NCBI GenBank assembly: GCA_020062605.1
Contig: JAGUWA010000453.1
Span: 1-19,921 of the forward strand
From: Parvibaculum sp.
Lineage (GTDB): Bacteria > Pseudomonadota > Alphaproteobacteria > Parvibaculales > Parvibaculaceae
Direction: 5' to 3'
Length of the DNA: 19,921 nucleotides
The notes beneath the pieces are model-generated. The model was not told the origin of the DNA, searched no databases, and was given only the letters and a program-made list of their open reading frames with translations. The translations under genes and the position numbers were made by a program. The stretch's first letter is position 1. Each line of letters starts with the position of its first letter. Below are positions 7,503-15,578 of the stretch, in pieces.

Positions 7503-8510
7503 ATGGAGTTCGAGAGAGCAAAACTCGACATCGATGGCGCCGTCGGAACATTGACGCTGAACCATCCCGAAGTGATGAACGCGGTGTCGCCCGAGATGCT
7601 CGGCGGGCTCATGCGCGCCATGGACGCCATGGAAGACCCGAAGAACGGCATCCGCTGCCTCGTCATGACCGGCGAAGGCCGCGGCTTCTGCACGGGCGCC
7701 AATCTGCAGGGACGCGGCGACAATTCTGGCGCGCGTCCCGATGCGGGCTCTGCGCTCGAGACCATGTACCATCCCTTCCTGCGCCGCTTGCGCAACCTGC
7801 AGATGCCCTTCGTGACGGCGGTGAACGGCCCGGCGGCGGGCGTTGGCATGAGCTTCGCGCTGATGGGCGATCTCGTGCTTTGCGCGCGCTCGTCCTATTT
7901 CCTTCAGGCCTTCCGCCGCATCGGCCTCGTTCCCGATGGTGGATCGACCTGGATTTTGCCCCGTCTTGTCGGCAAGGCGCGCGCAATGGAGCTCTCGCTG
8001 CTTGGCGAAAAGCTGCCCGCCGAGACGGCGCTGGAACGGGGCCTCGTCAACCGCGTCTATGACGATGAAAAGCTGATGGAAGAGGCGAAGAAGCTTGCCG
8101 CCGACCTTGCGAGCGGGCCGACCAAGACGCTCGGCATGATCCGGCAGCTCTACTGGGAAAGCACCGACAACACCTATGAAGAGCAGCTCAACCTCGAGCG
8201 GCAAATGCAGCGAACGGCCGGGTATGGCGAGGATTTCAAGGAAGGCGTGCGCGCCTTCCTGGAAAAGCGGCCGGCCCAGTTCAAGGGGAACCGATCCCCT
8301 TCAGCCCATGAAGCAGCTCGCGAGCAGCGCGAGGAACATCAGGGCGATGAAGAGAAGAATGTAAGGCATGACCGCGCGCTTCAGGTTTTGGGGCGCGCGG
8401 TTTTCTTTCGCGCGGACTTCTTCGGCTTGGCAGGCTTCGACGCTTTCGCGGCAAGGGCGGCATCAAGCGCACGCCGCGCCCAGAGGATGAGCTTCTCCGG
8501 CTCGTCATAG
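7503..8510 (+). CDS. PaaG-like enoyl-CoA hydratase/isomerase, abnormal C-terminus
   Basis: A crotonase-superfamily enzyme acting on acyl-CoA thioesters. The ATG at 7503 follows a good AGGGAGAAG site. Residues 1-260 cover the complete fold: GRGFCTGANL (oxyanion-hole strand), VNGPAAGVG, and RIGLVPDGGSTWILPRLVGKARAMEL, where a PaaG-type Asp replaces the paired Glu of classical crotonases. The normal family end, FLEKRPAQFKG, is reached near 8288, but no stop follows and the frame runs another 75 residues through two hairpins and into the opposite-strand TfoX gene. One extra base in the GGGG run at 8285-8288 would give a stop at 8309-8311. The natural protein is therefore probably about 262-270 residues, and the tail is suspect. 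It could act in phenylacetate or fatty-acid breakdown; no other gene of either pathway is next to it. Confidence 0.8.
   Translation: MEFERAKLDIDGAVGTLTLNHPEVMNAVSPEMLGGLMRAMDAMEDPKNGIRCLVMTGEGRGFCTGANLQGRGDNSGARPDAGSALETMYHPFLRRLRNLQMPFVTAVNGPAAGVGMSFALMGDLVLCARSSYFLQAFRRIGLVPDGGSTWILPRLVGKARAMELSLLGEKLPAETALERGLVNRVYDDEKLMEEAKKLAADLASGPTKTLGMIRQLYWESTDNTYEEQLNLERQMQRTAGYGEDFKEGVRAFLEKRPAQFKGNRSPSAHEAAREQREEHQGDEEKNVRHDRALQVLGRAVFFRADFFGLAGFDAFAARAASSARRAQRMSFSGSS
8301..8369 (-). CDS. possible tiny hydrophobic protein
   Basis: A 22-codon frame begins with ATG 11 nt after the stop of the TfoX-domain gene. It encodes MPYILLFIALMFLALLASC followed by FMG: a single uncharged hydrophobic segment of membrane-spanning length. 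No clear ribosome site precedes it, because that stretch forms one arm of a hairpin. The antisense of a charged stretch often reads as hydrophobic by chance, so this is weak and would need conservation data. Confidence 0.2.
   Translation of the reverse strand: MPYILLFIALMFLALLASCFMG
8371..8405 (+). terminator. Rho-independent terminator downstream of the PaaG-like gene
   Basis: ACCGCGCGC (8371-8379) pairs perfectly with GCGCGCGGT (8393-8401) over a 13-nt loop and is followed by TTTTC. The T run points to the plus strand, so it should end the PaaG-like transcript. It overlaps the last codons of the minus-strand TfoX-domain gene. Confidence 0.7.
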
Positions 8511-8773
8511 AGCCGCTCCGGCAACTCGTAATATGACATGGCAATCGACTTGCCAGAGGGCGGCTCGTAGACGAAGGGACCCATTTCCTCGCCCTCGAAA
8601 TCACGGCGGTTGCGCTCGTCCACCTTGAAGAAAAGCGTTTCGCCCGCGATCAGCCCGAACATCAGATCGTCGAAATAGACACCCGCGCCGCCGAACATAT
8701 TGCGGATATGAACCGGGCCGAGAGGTTCAAGCTGTTCGGCAACGAATGCCTTGTATTCGTTGCTGACGGCCAT
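8381..8773 (-). CDS. TfoX N-terminal domain protein
   Basis: A 130-residue cytoplasmic protein with a TfoX/Sxy N-terminal domain over residues 1-105: RNMFGGAGVYFDDLMFGLIAG is the family hallmark, followed by LFFKVDE and an aromatic block around SYYELPERL. The C-terminal TfoX half found in competence regulators is absent; instead there is a basic tail rich in Lys, Ala and Pro (about 110-130) that could bind nucleic acid. It is the last clear gene of the suf operon, starting 6 nt after the sufA-like stop, so it is almost certainly co-transcribed. My recollection is that such genes sit at this place in other alphaproteobacterial suf operons. What it does there is not known to me; single-domain TfoX proteins are otherwise unassigned. 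Confidence 0.85.
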   Translation of the reverse strand: MAVSNEYKAFVAEQLEPLGPVHIRNMFGGAGVYFDDLMFGLIAGETLFFKVDERNRRDFEGEEMGPFVYEPPSGKSIAMSYYELPERLYDEPEKLILWARRALDAALAAKASKPAKPKKSARKKTARPKT

Positions 8774-8779
8774 GTGCGT

Positions 8780-9139
8780 TCAAACAGAGGCCGGAGTGAT
8801 GGTAACGCTTTCGCCGCAACCACAGGCGTCCGTCTGGTTCGGATTGTTGAATCGGAAGCCGGACGAGAACTTCTCCGTGGTGTAGTCCATCTCGGTTCCA
8901 AGCAGGAAAAGGATCGCCTTCGGATCGATGAGAACTTTCACTCCGCGGTCTTCGACCACCTCGTCGAGCGGCCGCTGATCCTCGGCGTATTCCATGGTGT
9001 ATTCCATGCCGGCACAGCCGCCATTCTTCACGCCAATGCGCACACCGATGTATTTGCCGCCCGAGGCGGCCATGATGTCCTTCATCCGCTCAGCGGCAGC
9101 TTCTGTCAGGGTAATCGCTTTCGGTATGGGTCTCGCCAT
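8780..9139 (-). CDS. sufA: A-type iron-sulfur carrier, HesB/IscA family
   Basis: A 119-residue A-type carrier that receives iron-sulfur clusters from the SufBCD scaffold and passes them to apo-proteins. The three invariant cysteine ligands are present: Cys42 in GGCAGMEY, and Cys106 and Cys108 in the C-terminal ACGCGES motif. The domain fills the whole protein, and the length is typical. The ATG at 9139 is preceded by AAGGTG. It follows the sufT-like gene by 12 nt and precedes the TfoX-domain gene by 6 nt. The symbol sufA is given because of the operon context; by sequence alone IscA, SufA and ErpA are hard to separate. Confidence 0.9.
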   Translation of the reverse strand: MARPIPKAITLTEAAAERMKDIMAASGGKYIGVRIGVKNGGCAGMEYTMEYAEDQRPLDEVVEDRGVKVLIDPKAILFLLGTEMDYTTEKFSSGFRFNNPNQTDACGCGESVTITPASV

Positions 9140-9151
9140 TTTCCCGCACCT

Positions 9152-9547
9152 TCAATACATGTTGAGCGCGACACGCGCTTCGTCCGACATCCGGCTCGGA
9201 TCCCATGGCGGGTCGAAAGTCATGTTCACACGTACGTCGCCGATGCCCTCGACCGTGCGGACCGCGTCCTCGACCATAACCGGCATTGTGCCCGCCACCG
9301 GGCAACCCGGCGCCGTCAGCGTCATGTCCACCACAACGTCCCGGTCGTCCGAGATGTCGACCTTATAGATGAGGCCGAGTTCGTAGATATCAACCGGGAT
9401 CTCGGGATCGTAGACCGTCTTCAGCGCCGCGATAATATCGTCGGTGAGCTGTTCCAGCTCCTCTTGCGAAATGGCGGACACAGCAGCATCGGCCGCAGCG
9501 CTTTCGGGCGTCTCTTCCGTTCCAACCGTGTTCACGTCTTCCGACAT
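9152..9547 (-). CDS. sufT: SUF system MIP18-family assembly protein (SufT-like)
   Basis: A 131-residue protein of the MIP18 (DUF59) family that assists maturation of iron-sulfur proteins. After an acidic, alanine-rich N-terminal extension of some 25 residues, the domain shows the family signatures DPEIPVDIYELGLIY (47-61) and LTAPGCPVAG with the conserved Cys82, then the C-terminal DPPWDPSRMSDEAR. I start it at the ATG at 9547, which has AAGGA 7 nt upstream. A TTG at 9565 would overlap sufS and has no such support. It lies between sufS (10-nt gap) and the A-type carrier gene (12-nt gap), the usual place for this gene in SUF operons. Confidence 0.9.
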   Translation of the reverse strand: MSEDVNTVGTEETPESAAADAAVSAISQEELEQLTDDIIAALKTVYDPEIPVDIYELGLIYKVDISDDRDVVVDMTLTAPGCPVAGTMPVMVEDAVRTVEGIGDVRVNMTFDPPWDPSRMSDEARVALNMY

Positions 9548-9557
9548 GCCGCAATCC

Positions 9558-10802
9558 TTATCCAAAGAACTTCTTGCTGTCGATCAGCGCCTCGGCAAGC
9601 AGATCCACCTCCGCGAGCGTATTGTACATGCCGAACGAGGCTCTCGTCGTCGCGCCGACACCAAAGCGCTCCATCGCAGGCTGCGCACAATGATGACCGG
9701 CACGCACAGCAACTCCCGCGCGATCGATTACCGTCGCAATGTCGTGGGGGTGCGCATTGTCCATCACGAAAGACAGGATACTGCCTTTCGATTTCGTGGT
9801 GCCGATGATCCGGAGGTTGTTGATCTCCGATAGACGGCGCGTCGCATAGTCCCGCAACACGATCTCATGCGCCGCGATCCTCTCGCGGCCCACGGATTCG
9901 ATATAGGAAAGCGCGGCGCCGAGTCCAATGGCCTGGACGATCGCCGGCGTACCCGCCTCGAACCTGTGGGGCGGTACTGCATAGGTTACGTTCTCGAGCG
10001 AAACCTCGCGGATCATTTCGCCACCGCCACGATAGGGGCGCATGGCCTTCAGATGCTCGGCCTTTCCGTAGAGAAGCCCGATGCCAGTCGGACCGTAGAG
10101 CTTATGGCCGGAGCAGACGAAGAAATCACAGTCCATGTCGCGAAGGTCCGTCGGAAGGTGGACGGCGCCCTGGCACCCGTCGACGAGGACGGGAACGCCG
10201 TGTTCGTGCGCGATCCGAATCATCTCCTTGATCGGCGTGATCGTGCCCAGCGCGTTCGACATCTGCGTCAACGCCACCATTTTCGTGCGCGGGGTGAAGA
10301 GCTTCTCGTAAGCCTCGACATCGAGGTCACCTTCGTCCGTCACCGGCACATATTTCAGGACGGCGCCTTGACGCTCACGAAGAAAATGCCACGGAACAAT
10401 ATTCGAATGGTGCTCAATGACCGAAAGGATGATCTCATCGCCGTTGTCGATCCGCGGTCCGGCGAAGGAGGATGCAACCAGATTGATCGCGTCTGTCGCA
10501 CCGGACGTGAAGACGACTTCGTCCGTCGAGGCGGCATTCAAGAAGCCTCTTGCGGTCTCCCGTGCCTGCTCGAATTTCTCAGTCGCGGTGTTTGAAAGAA
10601 AGTGCATACCGCGATGAACGTTCGAATATTCCTTCGCATAGGCATCGGCGACGGCATCGAGGACAGCTCGCGGCTTCTGAGCCGAGGCGGCGTTGTCGAG
10701 ATAGACGAGCGGCTTTCCATAAACGGTGCTCGACAGAATGGGGAAATCCCGCCGAATCTTCTCGACGTCATATGCGCTGTTCACAAGAGCGGGACCGTTC
10801 AT
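9558..10802 (-). CDS. sufS: cysteine desulfurase SufS
   Basis: A PLP-dependent class II cysteine desulfurase (414 residues) that takes sulfur from L-cysteine as an enzyme-bound persulfide for the SufBCD scaffold. The PLP lysine is Lys234 in CSGHKLYGPTGIG, the PLP-stacking histidine is in VIEHHSNIVPW, and the persulfide cysteine is Cys372 in RAGHHCAQPAM, equivalent to Cys364 of the E. coli enzyme. The start is the ATG at 10802, which overlaps the sufD stop as ATGA and has GAGGT 6 nt upstream; a GTG at 10823 would lengthen it by seven residues. Class II enzymes normally need SufE or SufU as sulfur acceptor; neither is encoded in this window. Confidence 0.95.
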   Translation of the reverse strand: MNGPALVNSAYDVEKIRRDFPILSSTVYGKPLVYLDNAASAQKPRAVLDAVADAYAKEYSNVHRGMHFLSNTATEKFEQARETARGFLNAASTDEVVFTSGATDAINLVASSFAGPRIDNGDEIILSVIEHHSNIVPWHFLRERQGAVLKYVPVTDEGDLDVEAYEKLFTPRTKMVALTQMSNALGTITPIKEMIRIAHEHGVPVLVDGCQGAVHLPTDLRDMDCDFFVCSGHKLYGPTGIGLLYGKAEHLKAMRPYRGGGEMIREVSLENVTYAVPPHRFEAGTPAIVQAIGLGAALSYIESVGRERIAAHEIVLRDYATRRLSEINNLRIIGTTKSKGSILSFVMDNAHPHDIATVIDRAGVAVRAGHHCAQPAMERFGVGATTRASFGMYNTLAEVDLLAEALIDSKKFFG

Positions 10803-12109
10803 AGCGCGACCTCCCCGAACCACTCCGATACGAGAAGTTTCAGTGCATCCCGTGCCAGATCATGCGGCGTGAGGTCGAGTGCCTCATCGAGGAAGGCGAG
10901 CACAAGAAGGCGACGAGCCTCGTCCTCCGGTATTCCACGCGACCGCAGATAGAAGATGGAATCCTTCGACAGCTCTCCTACCGTCGACCCATGCGCGCAC
11001 TGCACATCGTCCGCATAGATCTCGAGTTCCGGTTTCGCGTTCATCGCGGCATCGCGCGACAACAGCAAAGCGTGCGTCATCTGCCTTCCATCGCTCTTTT
11101 GTGCATGCGGGCGCACGATGACCTTGCCCTGGAACACCCCTTCGGACTTTCCGTCGAGCGCTCCCTTGAAGAGTGTGTGGCTGGTGCATGCAGGGACCGC
11201 ATGGTCGATCACGCAGAACTGATCGGCGTGCTGCTTGTTCCGGAGCGCGTATGCGCCGTCGATGTTGGCTTCCGCGCCTTCACCGGAGAAGAGCACGAAG
11301 CTCTGGCCTCGGGAAACGCCACAGCCAAGCGTCAGCGCGAAACTCGACAACTTCGCGTCCGCTGCAAGCCGTGCGCGCATCGTAGCAAGATGCACCGCAT
11401 CCGACGCCTCGTCCTGCAACTTTACGTGGTTCAGCCGGGCGCCCTCACCAATTGCAATATCCGTTACGATATCCGTGAAAGACGCCACCTCACCGACATG
11501 GGTCTCGATGATCGTCGCCTCGGCTTCGCTCTCCAGAAGGACAAGGTTACGGGTATGCGAAGCTCCCGCATCCTGCGCTACAAAGAGCAAGTGGAGCGGT
11601 TTGTCGAGCTTCACGCCCTTGCGAACCCGCAGGCAGGCTCCGTCGCTCATCAGCGCCGTGTTGAGATCGACAATGTTTTCCGCCTGCCGCGCGTCGTCGA
11701 AACGGCGCTCAACCAGATCCTTCGCCCATTGCTCATGCACCACGTCGGCAAGCGCATGAAGCTCGACACCCTTCGGCAGGTGCGCGACCTGCGAAAGATC
11801 GGCGCGGTAACGTCCGTTCACAAAGATCAGCACGTGCCTGTCGATGGAGGCGAAAGCCGAGGCCGAACGGCGGCCGGGCAGGACCACGGCTCCCTCGTGG
11901 GCCGGTGCAGGCGCGAATGCCGCTTTCTCCAGCGTCTGACGAAGATCGGTATATTTCCAGTCTTCGAGGCGGCGATGCGGAAGGCCTGCTTCGCGGAAAG
12001 CATCCATCGCCGCTTCGCGGCGGCGGGCCAGCCAGCCGCCCGCGCCGGGAAGCGCTGCACGCTTTTCCTCATAGGCTTCTATGAAATACTGTGTTTCCTT
12101 TTCACTCAT
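10799..12109 (-). CDS. sufD: Fe-S cluster assembly protein SufD
   Basis: SufD (436 residues) pairs with SufB and two SufC subunits to form the SufBC2D scaffold. The N-terminal helical part includes LEDWKYTDLR, typical of SufD. The rest is the right-handed beta-helix core, ending with VQCAHGSTVGEL, where His373 corresponds to the conserved SufD histidine implicated in cluster assembly. The C-terminal helical block that binds SufC follows (LRSRGIPEDEARRLL). I use the ATG at 12109, 8 nt after the sufC stop; a GTG at 12121 would overlap sufC by 4 nt. Neither has a strong ribosome site, so translation is probably coupled to sufC. Confidence 0.94.
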   Translation of the reverse strand: MSEKETQYFIEAYEEKRAALPGAGGWLARRREAAMDAFREAGLPHRRLEDWKYTDLRQTLEKAAFAPAPAHEGAVVLPGRRSASAFASIDRHVLIFVNGRYRADLSQVAHLPKGVELHALADVVHEQWAKDLVERRFDDARQAENIVDLNTALMSDGACLRVRKGVKLDKPLHLLFVAQDAGASHTRNLVLLESEAEATIIETHVGEVASFTDIVTDIAIGEGARLNHVKLQDEASDAVHLATMRARLAADAKLSSFALTLGCGVSRGQSFVLFSGEGAEANIDGAYALRNKQHADQFCVIDHAVPACTSHTLFKGALDGKSEGVFQGKVIVRPHAQKSDGRQMTHALLLSRDAAMNAKPELEIYADDVQCAHGSTVGELSKDSIFYLRSRGIPEDEARRLLVLAFLDEALDLTPHDLARDALKLLVSEWFGEVAL

Positions 12110-12117
12110 CGCTCTGC

Positions 12118-12867
12118 TCACGCGGCGTCCGCGCCATATTCGGCATAGCCCGACTTTTCAAGTTCCAGCGCCAGGTCCTTGCCACCCGTTTTCACGATCC
12201 GGCCCCGCGACAGCACATGCACGACGTCCGGCACGATGTAGTCGAGCAACCTCTGGTAGTGGGTGATGACGACCATCGCCCGCTCGGGAGAACGAAGCGC
12301 ATTCACACCTTCGGCAACGGTCTTCAACGCGTCGATGTCGAGGCCGGAGTCCGTCTCGTCCAGCACCGCAAGGGCCGGCTCCAGAAGCGACATCTGCAGC
12401 ACCTCGGCGCGTTTCTTCTCGCCGCCGGAGTAGCCCACATTGAGCGAGCGCTTCAGCATTTCATCCGAAACGTTGAGCGGCTTCGACTTTTCGCGCACGA
12501 GCTTCAGGAAACGCACGGCATCGAGTTCTTCCTCTCCACGCGCCTTGCGCTGCGCGTTGAGGGCGGTCTTGAGGAAGGTCATGGTGGTGACGCCCGGAAT
12601 TTCCAGCGGATACTGGAAGGCCAGGAAGATGCCCGCGGCGGCGCGCTCATCCACGCTCATCTCCAGCAGGTCCTTGCCCTTGAACCGGACCGAACCTTCC
12701 GTCACGACATAGCCGTCGCGACCCGCCAAAACGTAGGAGAGGGTCGACTTGCCGGAGCCGTTCGGGCCCATGATGGCATGCACTTCACCTGCGCGGATGT
12801 CGAGGTCTATCCCTTTGAGGATTTCCTTGCCGCCCACCGTTACATGCAGGTTCTTGATCTCAAGCAT
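12118..12867 (-). CDS. sufC: Fe-S cluster assembly ATPase SufC
   Basis: SufC (249 residues) is the ABC-type ATPase of the SufBC2D complex; it is soluble and drives conformational change in the scaffold rather than transport. It has Walker A GPNGSGKST (34-42), the Q loop Gln85, the signature YSGGEKKR (146-153), Walker B ending in Asp170-Glu171 (LDETDSGLD), and the switch His203 (ITHYQ). All catalytic residues are present. The ATG at 12867 fits homologues that start MLEI. A GTG at 12873, two codons earlier, sits at better distance from GGAAGG and could be the true start. It lies about 26 nt downstream of sufB. Confidence 0.95.
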   Translation of the reverse strand: MLEIKNLHVTVGGKEILKGIDLDIRAGEVHAIMGPNGSGKSTLSYVLAGRDGYVVTEGSVRFKGKDLLEMSVDERAAAGIFLAFQYPLEIPGVTTMTFLKTALNAQRKARGEEELDAVRFLKLVREKSKPLNVSDEMLKRSLNVGYSGGEKKRAEVLQMSLLEPALAVLDETDSGLDIDALKTVAEGVNALRSPERAMVVITHYQRLLDYIVPDVVHVLSRGRIVKTGGKDLALELEKSGYAEYGADAA

Positions 12868-12893
12868 ACTCACTTCTTCTTTCCTTCCGAGCG

Positions 12894-14342
12894 TCAGCCG
12901 ACGCTTCCTTCAAGGCTGATGCCGACAAGCTTCTGTGCTTCGACGGCAAATTCCATCGGAAGCTGCTGCAGCACATCGCGGCAGAAGCCGTTGACGATCA
13001 ATGCCACCGCCTCTTCCTCGCCGATGCCGCGCTGCATGCAATAGAAGAGCTGATCATCGCTGATCTTGGAGGTCGTGGCCTCGTGTTCGAGGATCGCCGT
13101 CGGGTTCTTCGTTTCAATATAGGGAACCGTGTGTGCCGAACAGCGATCGCCGATCAGCAGGCTGTCGCACTGCGTGAAGTTGCGCACGTTCTCCGCCTTG
13201 CGATGAACACTGACGAGACCCCTATAGGTGTTCGACGAACGGCCGGCCGAAATACCCTTGGAGATGATACGGCTTGTGGTGTTGCGGCCGAGATGGATCA
13301 TCTTCGTGCCGCTGTCCACCTGCTGACGGCCGTTCGAAATTGCGATCGAGTAGAACTCGCCGCGTGAATTATCGCCGCGCAGGATGCAGCTCGGATACTT
13401 CCATGTGATGGCGGAGCCCGTCTCCACCTGCGTCCAGGAAATCTTCGAGTTCGCGCCGCGGCAATCGCCGCGCTTCGTCACGAAGTTGTAAACGCCACCC
13501 TTGCCTTCTTCGTCGCCTGGGAACCAGTTCTGTACCGTCGAGTATTTGATTTCGGCGTCATCATGCGCGATGAGCTCGACCACGGCGGCATGCAGCTGGT
13601 TCTCATCGCGCTGCGGCGCTGTGCAACCCTCGAGGTAGCTCACATAGGAACCCTTGTCGGCGATGATGAGCGTGCGCTCGAACTGCCCGGTCTGCTTCTC
13701 GTTGATCCGGAAATAGGTCGAGAGTTCCATCGGGCACCGTACGCCTTCGGGGATATAGACGAAGGAGCCCTCCGAGAAGACGGCGGAGTTGAGCGTCGCA
13801 TAGAAGTTGTCGGAGGTCGGCACGACGGAGCCGAGATACTTCTTCACGAGCTCGGGGTGATTTCTCACAGCTTCCGACATCGGGCAGAAGATAACGCCCG
13901 CTTCGGCAAGCTTTTCCTTGAAGGTCGTGACAACCGACACACTGTCGAAGACAGCGTCCACCGCGACACCCGCAAGCATCTTCTGTTCGGTCAGCGGAAT
14001 GCCGAGCTTCTCGTATGTTTCGAGAAGCTTCGGATCGACCTGATCGAGACTGTCGAGCTTCGCCGTCTGCTTCGGTGCCGAATAATAGTAGGCGTCCTGG
14101 AAATCGATTGGCGGATAGGTCACCTTCGCCCAGGTGGGCTCCGTCATGGTCTGCCAGCGGCGGAAGGCCGCAAGCCGCCATTTGAGCAACCATTCGGGCT
14201 CGTCCTTCTTGGCAGATATGAAACGGACCGTGTCCTCCGTGAGGCCGATCGGGGCCTTCTCGGACTCGATGTCCGTGAAGAAGCCATACTTGTACTTCTC
14301 GATCTCGCCGACGGTTTCGACGGTTTCCTTTACCGCAGCCAT
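12894..14342 (-). CDS. sufB: Fe-S cluster assembly scaffold SufB
   Basis: SufB (482 residues) is the scaffold subunit on which the nascent iron-sulfur cluster is built from SufS-derived sulfur. Diagnostic stretches are YKYGFFTDIESEKAP near the start, YLEGCTAPQRDENQLHAAVVE with Cys240 (the counterpart of E. coli Cys254, involved in sulfur acceptance), and NFTQCDSLLIGDRCSAHT with Cys392 (counterpart of Cys405). The frame stays open upstream to 14495, but the ATG at 14342 is correct: GGAGA lies about 7 nt upstream and the protein then aligns with the family. The stop of the class I desulfurase gene is separated by one nucleotide, so the two are probably translationally coupled. Confidence 0.96.
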   Translation of the reverse strand: MAAVKETVETVGEIEKYKYGFFTDIESEKAPIGLTEDTVRFISAKKDEPEWLLKWRLAAFRRWQTMTEPTWAKVTYPPIDFQDAYYYSAPKQTAKLDSLDQVDPKLLETYEKLGIPLTEQKMLAGVAVDAVFDSVSVVTTFKEKLAEAGVIFCPMSEAVRNHPELVKKYLGSVVPTSDNFYATLNSAVFSEGSFVYIPEGVRCPMELSTYFRINEKQTGQFERTLIIADKGSYVSYLEGCTAPQRDENQLHAAVVELIAHDDAEIKYSTVQNWFPGDEEGKGGVYNFVTKRGDCRGANSKISWTQVETGSAITWKYPSCILRGDNSRGEFYSIAISNGRQQVDSGTKMIHLGRNTTSRIISKGISAGRSSNTYRGLVSVHRKAENVRNFTQCDSLLIGDRCSAHTVPYIETKNPTAILEHEATTSKISDDQLFYCMQRGIGEEEAVALIVNGFCRDVLQQLPMEFAVEAQKLVGISLEGSVG

Positions 14343-14343
14343 A

Positions 14344-15546
14344 TCAACTCTCCACTGCCGCGAGCGGCGCTTCGGACGCCGCGCCCGCGGGTATACTCGT
14401 ATTTGCCTTGTCCGCCTTTGTCCGGGCGCGATTTCGGGCCCGCGACCAGCTTTCCACGAAGCGGTCGACATCCGCCGCCACGCTCGTCCAGCCAAGGCTC
14501 ACGCGGATTGCGCCCCGCGAAAGCGTCTCCGGCACGCCCATCGCGTCGAGAATGCGCGGACGGCCGATCTTGCCCGACGAACAGGCGGCCCCCGCACTCA
14601 CCGCTATCCCGTCTAGGTCGAGCGCCATCAGAAGCGTCTCCGCGTCGAGGCCGGGGGCAGACAGGTAGCTCGTATTGGGCAACCGCTCAGCGCCGGCGCC
14701 GAAGAAAACCGCATCCGGAGCGACATCGGCGATGCGAGCCTCAATCCGGTCGCGCAGCGCAGCGAGCCGCGCGAAATCCTGCAGGCCTCCATGGGCGGCG
14801 CGCGCGGCAGCGCCGAAGCCCGCTATGCCGATAACATTCTCGCTTCCGGCGCGACGGCGCATCTCCTGGCCGCCTCCCACGCTGCGCGCGGCGAAGGCCA
14901 TGCCTTCCCGGACGGTGAGCGCGCCGACACCCATGGGCGCGCCGAGCTTGTGTCCGCCGAGGATCAACATGTCCGCGCGAAGAGCAGCGAAGTCGACCGG
15001 TATCTTCCCAGCGGCCTGCACGGCGTCACAAAGAAGAAAGGCACCCGCCTCATGCATGATCGCCGCCGCTTCCGCCACGGGCTGCAGCACTCCGGTTTCG
15101 TTGTTCGCGAGCATCAACGCGACAAGCGCGGGCGCATCATCGGCCGCAAGTGCCGCCTTCAACGCGGCAAGATCGGCCCGCCCCTCGCCGTCGACCGGCA
15201 CGAGAGATACGGGAAGACCGCTCGCTTCCGCTGCCGACAGGACCGCGTCATGCTCGACCGCCGACACCAGAAGCCGCTTCACGCCGAGCGCCGCCTTGGC
15301 GGCATGGACGGCCATCGCCGCCGCCTCTGTACCGCCGCTCGTAAAGACGACTTCGGAAGGCTTCGCGCCAATCAAAGCAGCGACGTCGCGCCTCGCGCCT
15401 TCGATCAGCGCGCGCGCCGTCCTGCCCTCGGCGTGCACCGAGGAGGGATTGCCGAGGACACCCAACGCTTCAACCACCGCAGTGCGCGCTTCCTGGCGCA
15501 GCGGCGTGGTGGCGTTATGGTCCATATAGGCGCGCTTGTTGGTCAT
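14344..15546 (-). CDS. class I cysteine desulfurase (IscS/NifS-like)
   Basis: A second PLP-dependent cysteine desulfurase (400 residues) in the same operon, of the IscS/NifS class. It opens with MDHNATTPL, typical of class I. His99 (VEHDAVL), the PLP lysine Lys200 in LGGHKLGAP, and Cys322 in AGAACSSGKIGRP are all present; the AACSSG context is that of IscS/NifS rather than SufS. The last 40 residues (RARNRARTKADK... and an Ala/Pro-rich end) are not family-typical. The ATG at 15546 is preceded by GGAGG only 2 nt away, slightly close; the open frame continues upstream to 15759 inside iscR but without similarity. It is 32 nt downstream of iscR and 1 nt upstream of sufB. It could supply sulfur to SufB or to tRNA thiolation. 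Confidence 0.93.
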   Translation of the reverse strand: MTNKRAYMDHNATTPLRQEARTAVVEALGVLGNPSSVHAEGRTARALIEGARRDVAALIGAKPSEVVFTSGGTEAAAMAVHAAKAALGVKRLLVSAVEHDAVLSAAEASGLPVSLVPVDGEGRADLAALKAALAADDAPALVALMLANNETGVLQPVAEAAAIMHEAGAFLLCDAVQAAGKIPVDFAALRADMLILGGHKLGAPMGVGALTVREGMAFAARSVGGGQEMRRRAGSENVIGIAGFGAAARAAHGGLQDFARLAALRDRIEARIADVAPDAVFFGAGAERLPNTSYLSAPGLDAETLLMALDLDGIAVSAGAACSSGKIGRPRILDAMGVPETLSRGAIRVSLGWTSVAADVDRFVESWSRARNRARTKADKANTSIPAGAASEAPLAAVES

Positions 15547-15578
15547 CGCCTCCACATCTCGCGAAAAGCCGAAAATCC

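Noticed and set aside
10862..12148. 428-codon plus-strand frame across sufD
   Set aside because: Antisense shadow of sufD and sufC; no ribosome site and no recognisable protein.
14343..14495. 51-codon N-terminal extension of sufB
   Set aside because: Arg-rich, without similarity to SufB, and overlaps the upstream desulfurase; the ATG at 14342 has its own ribosome site.
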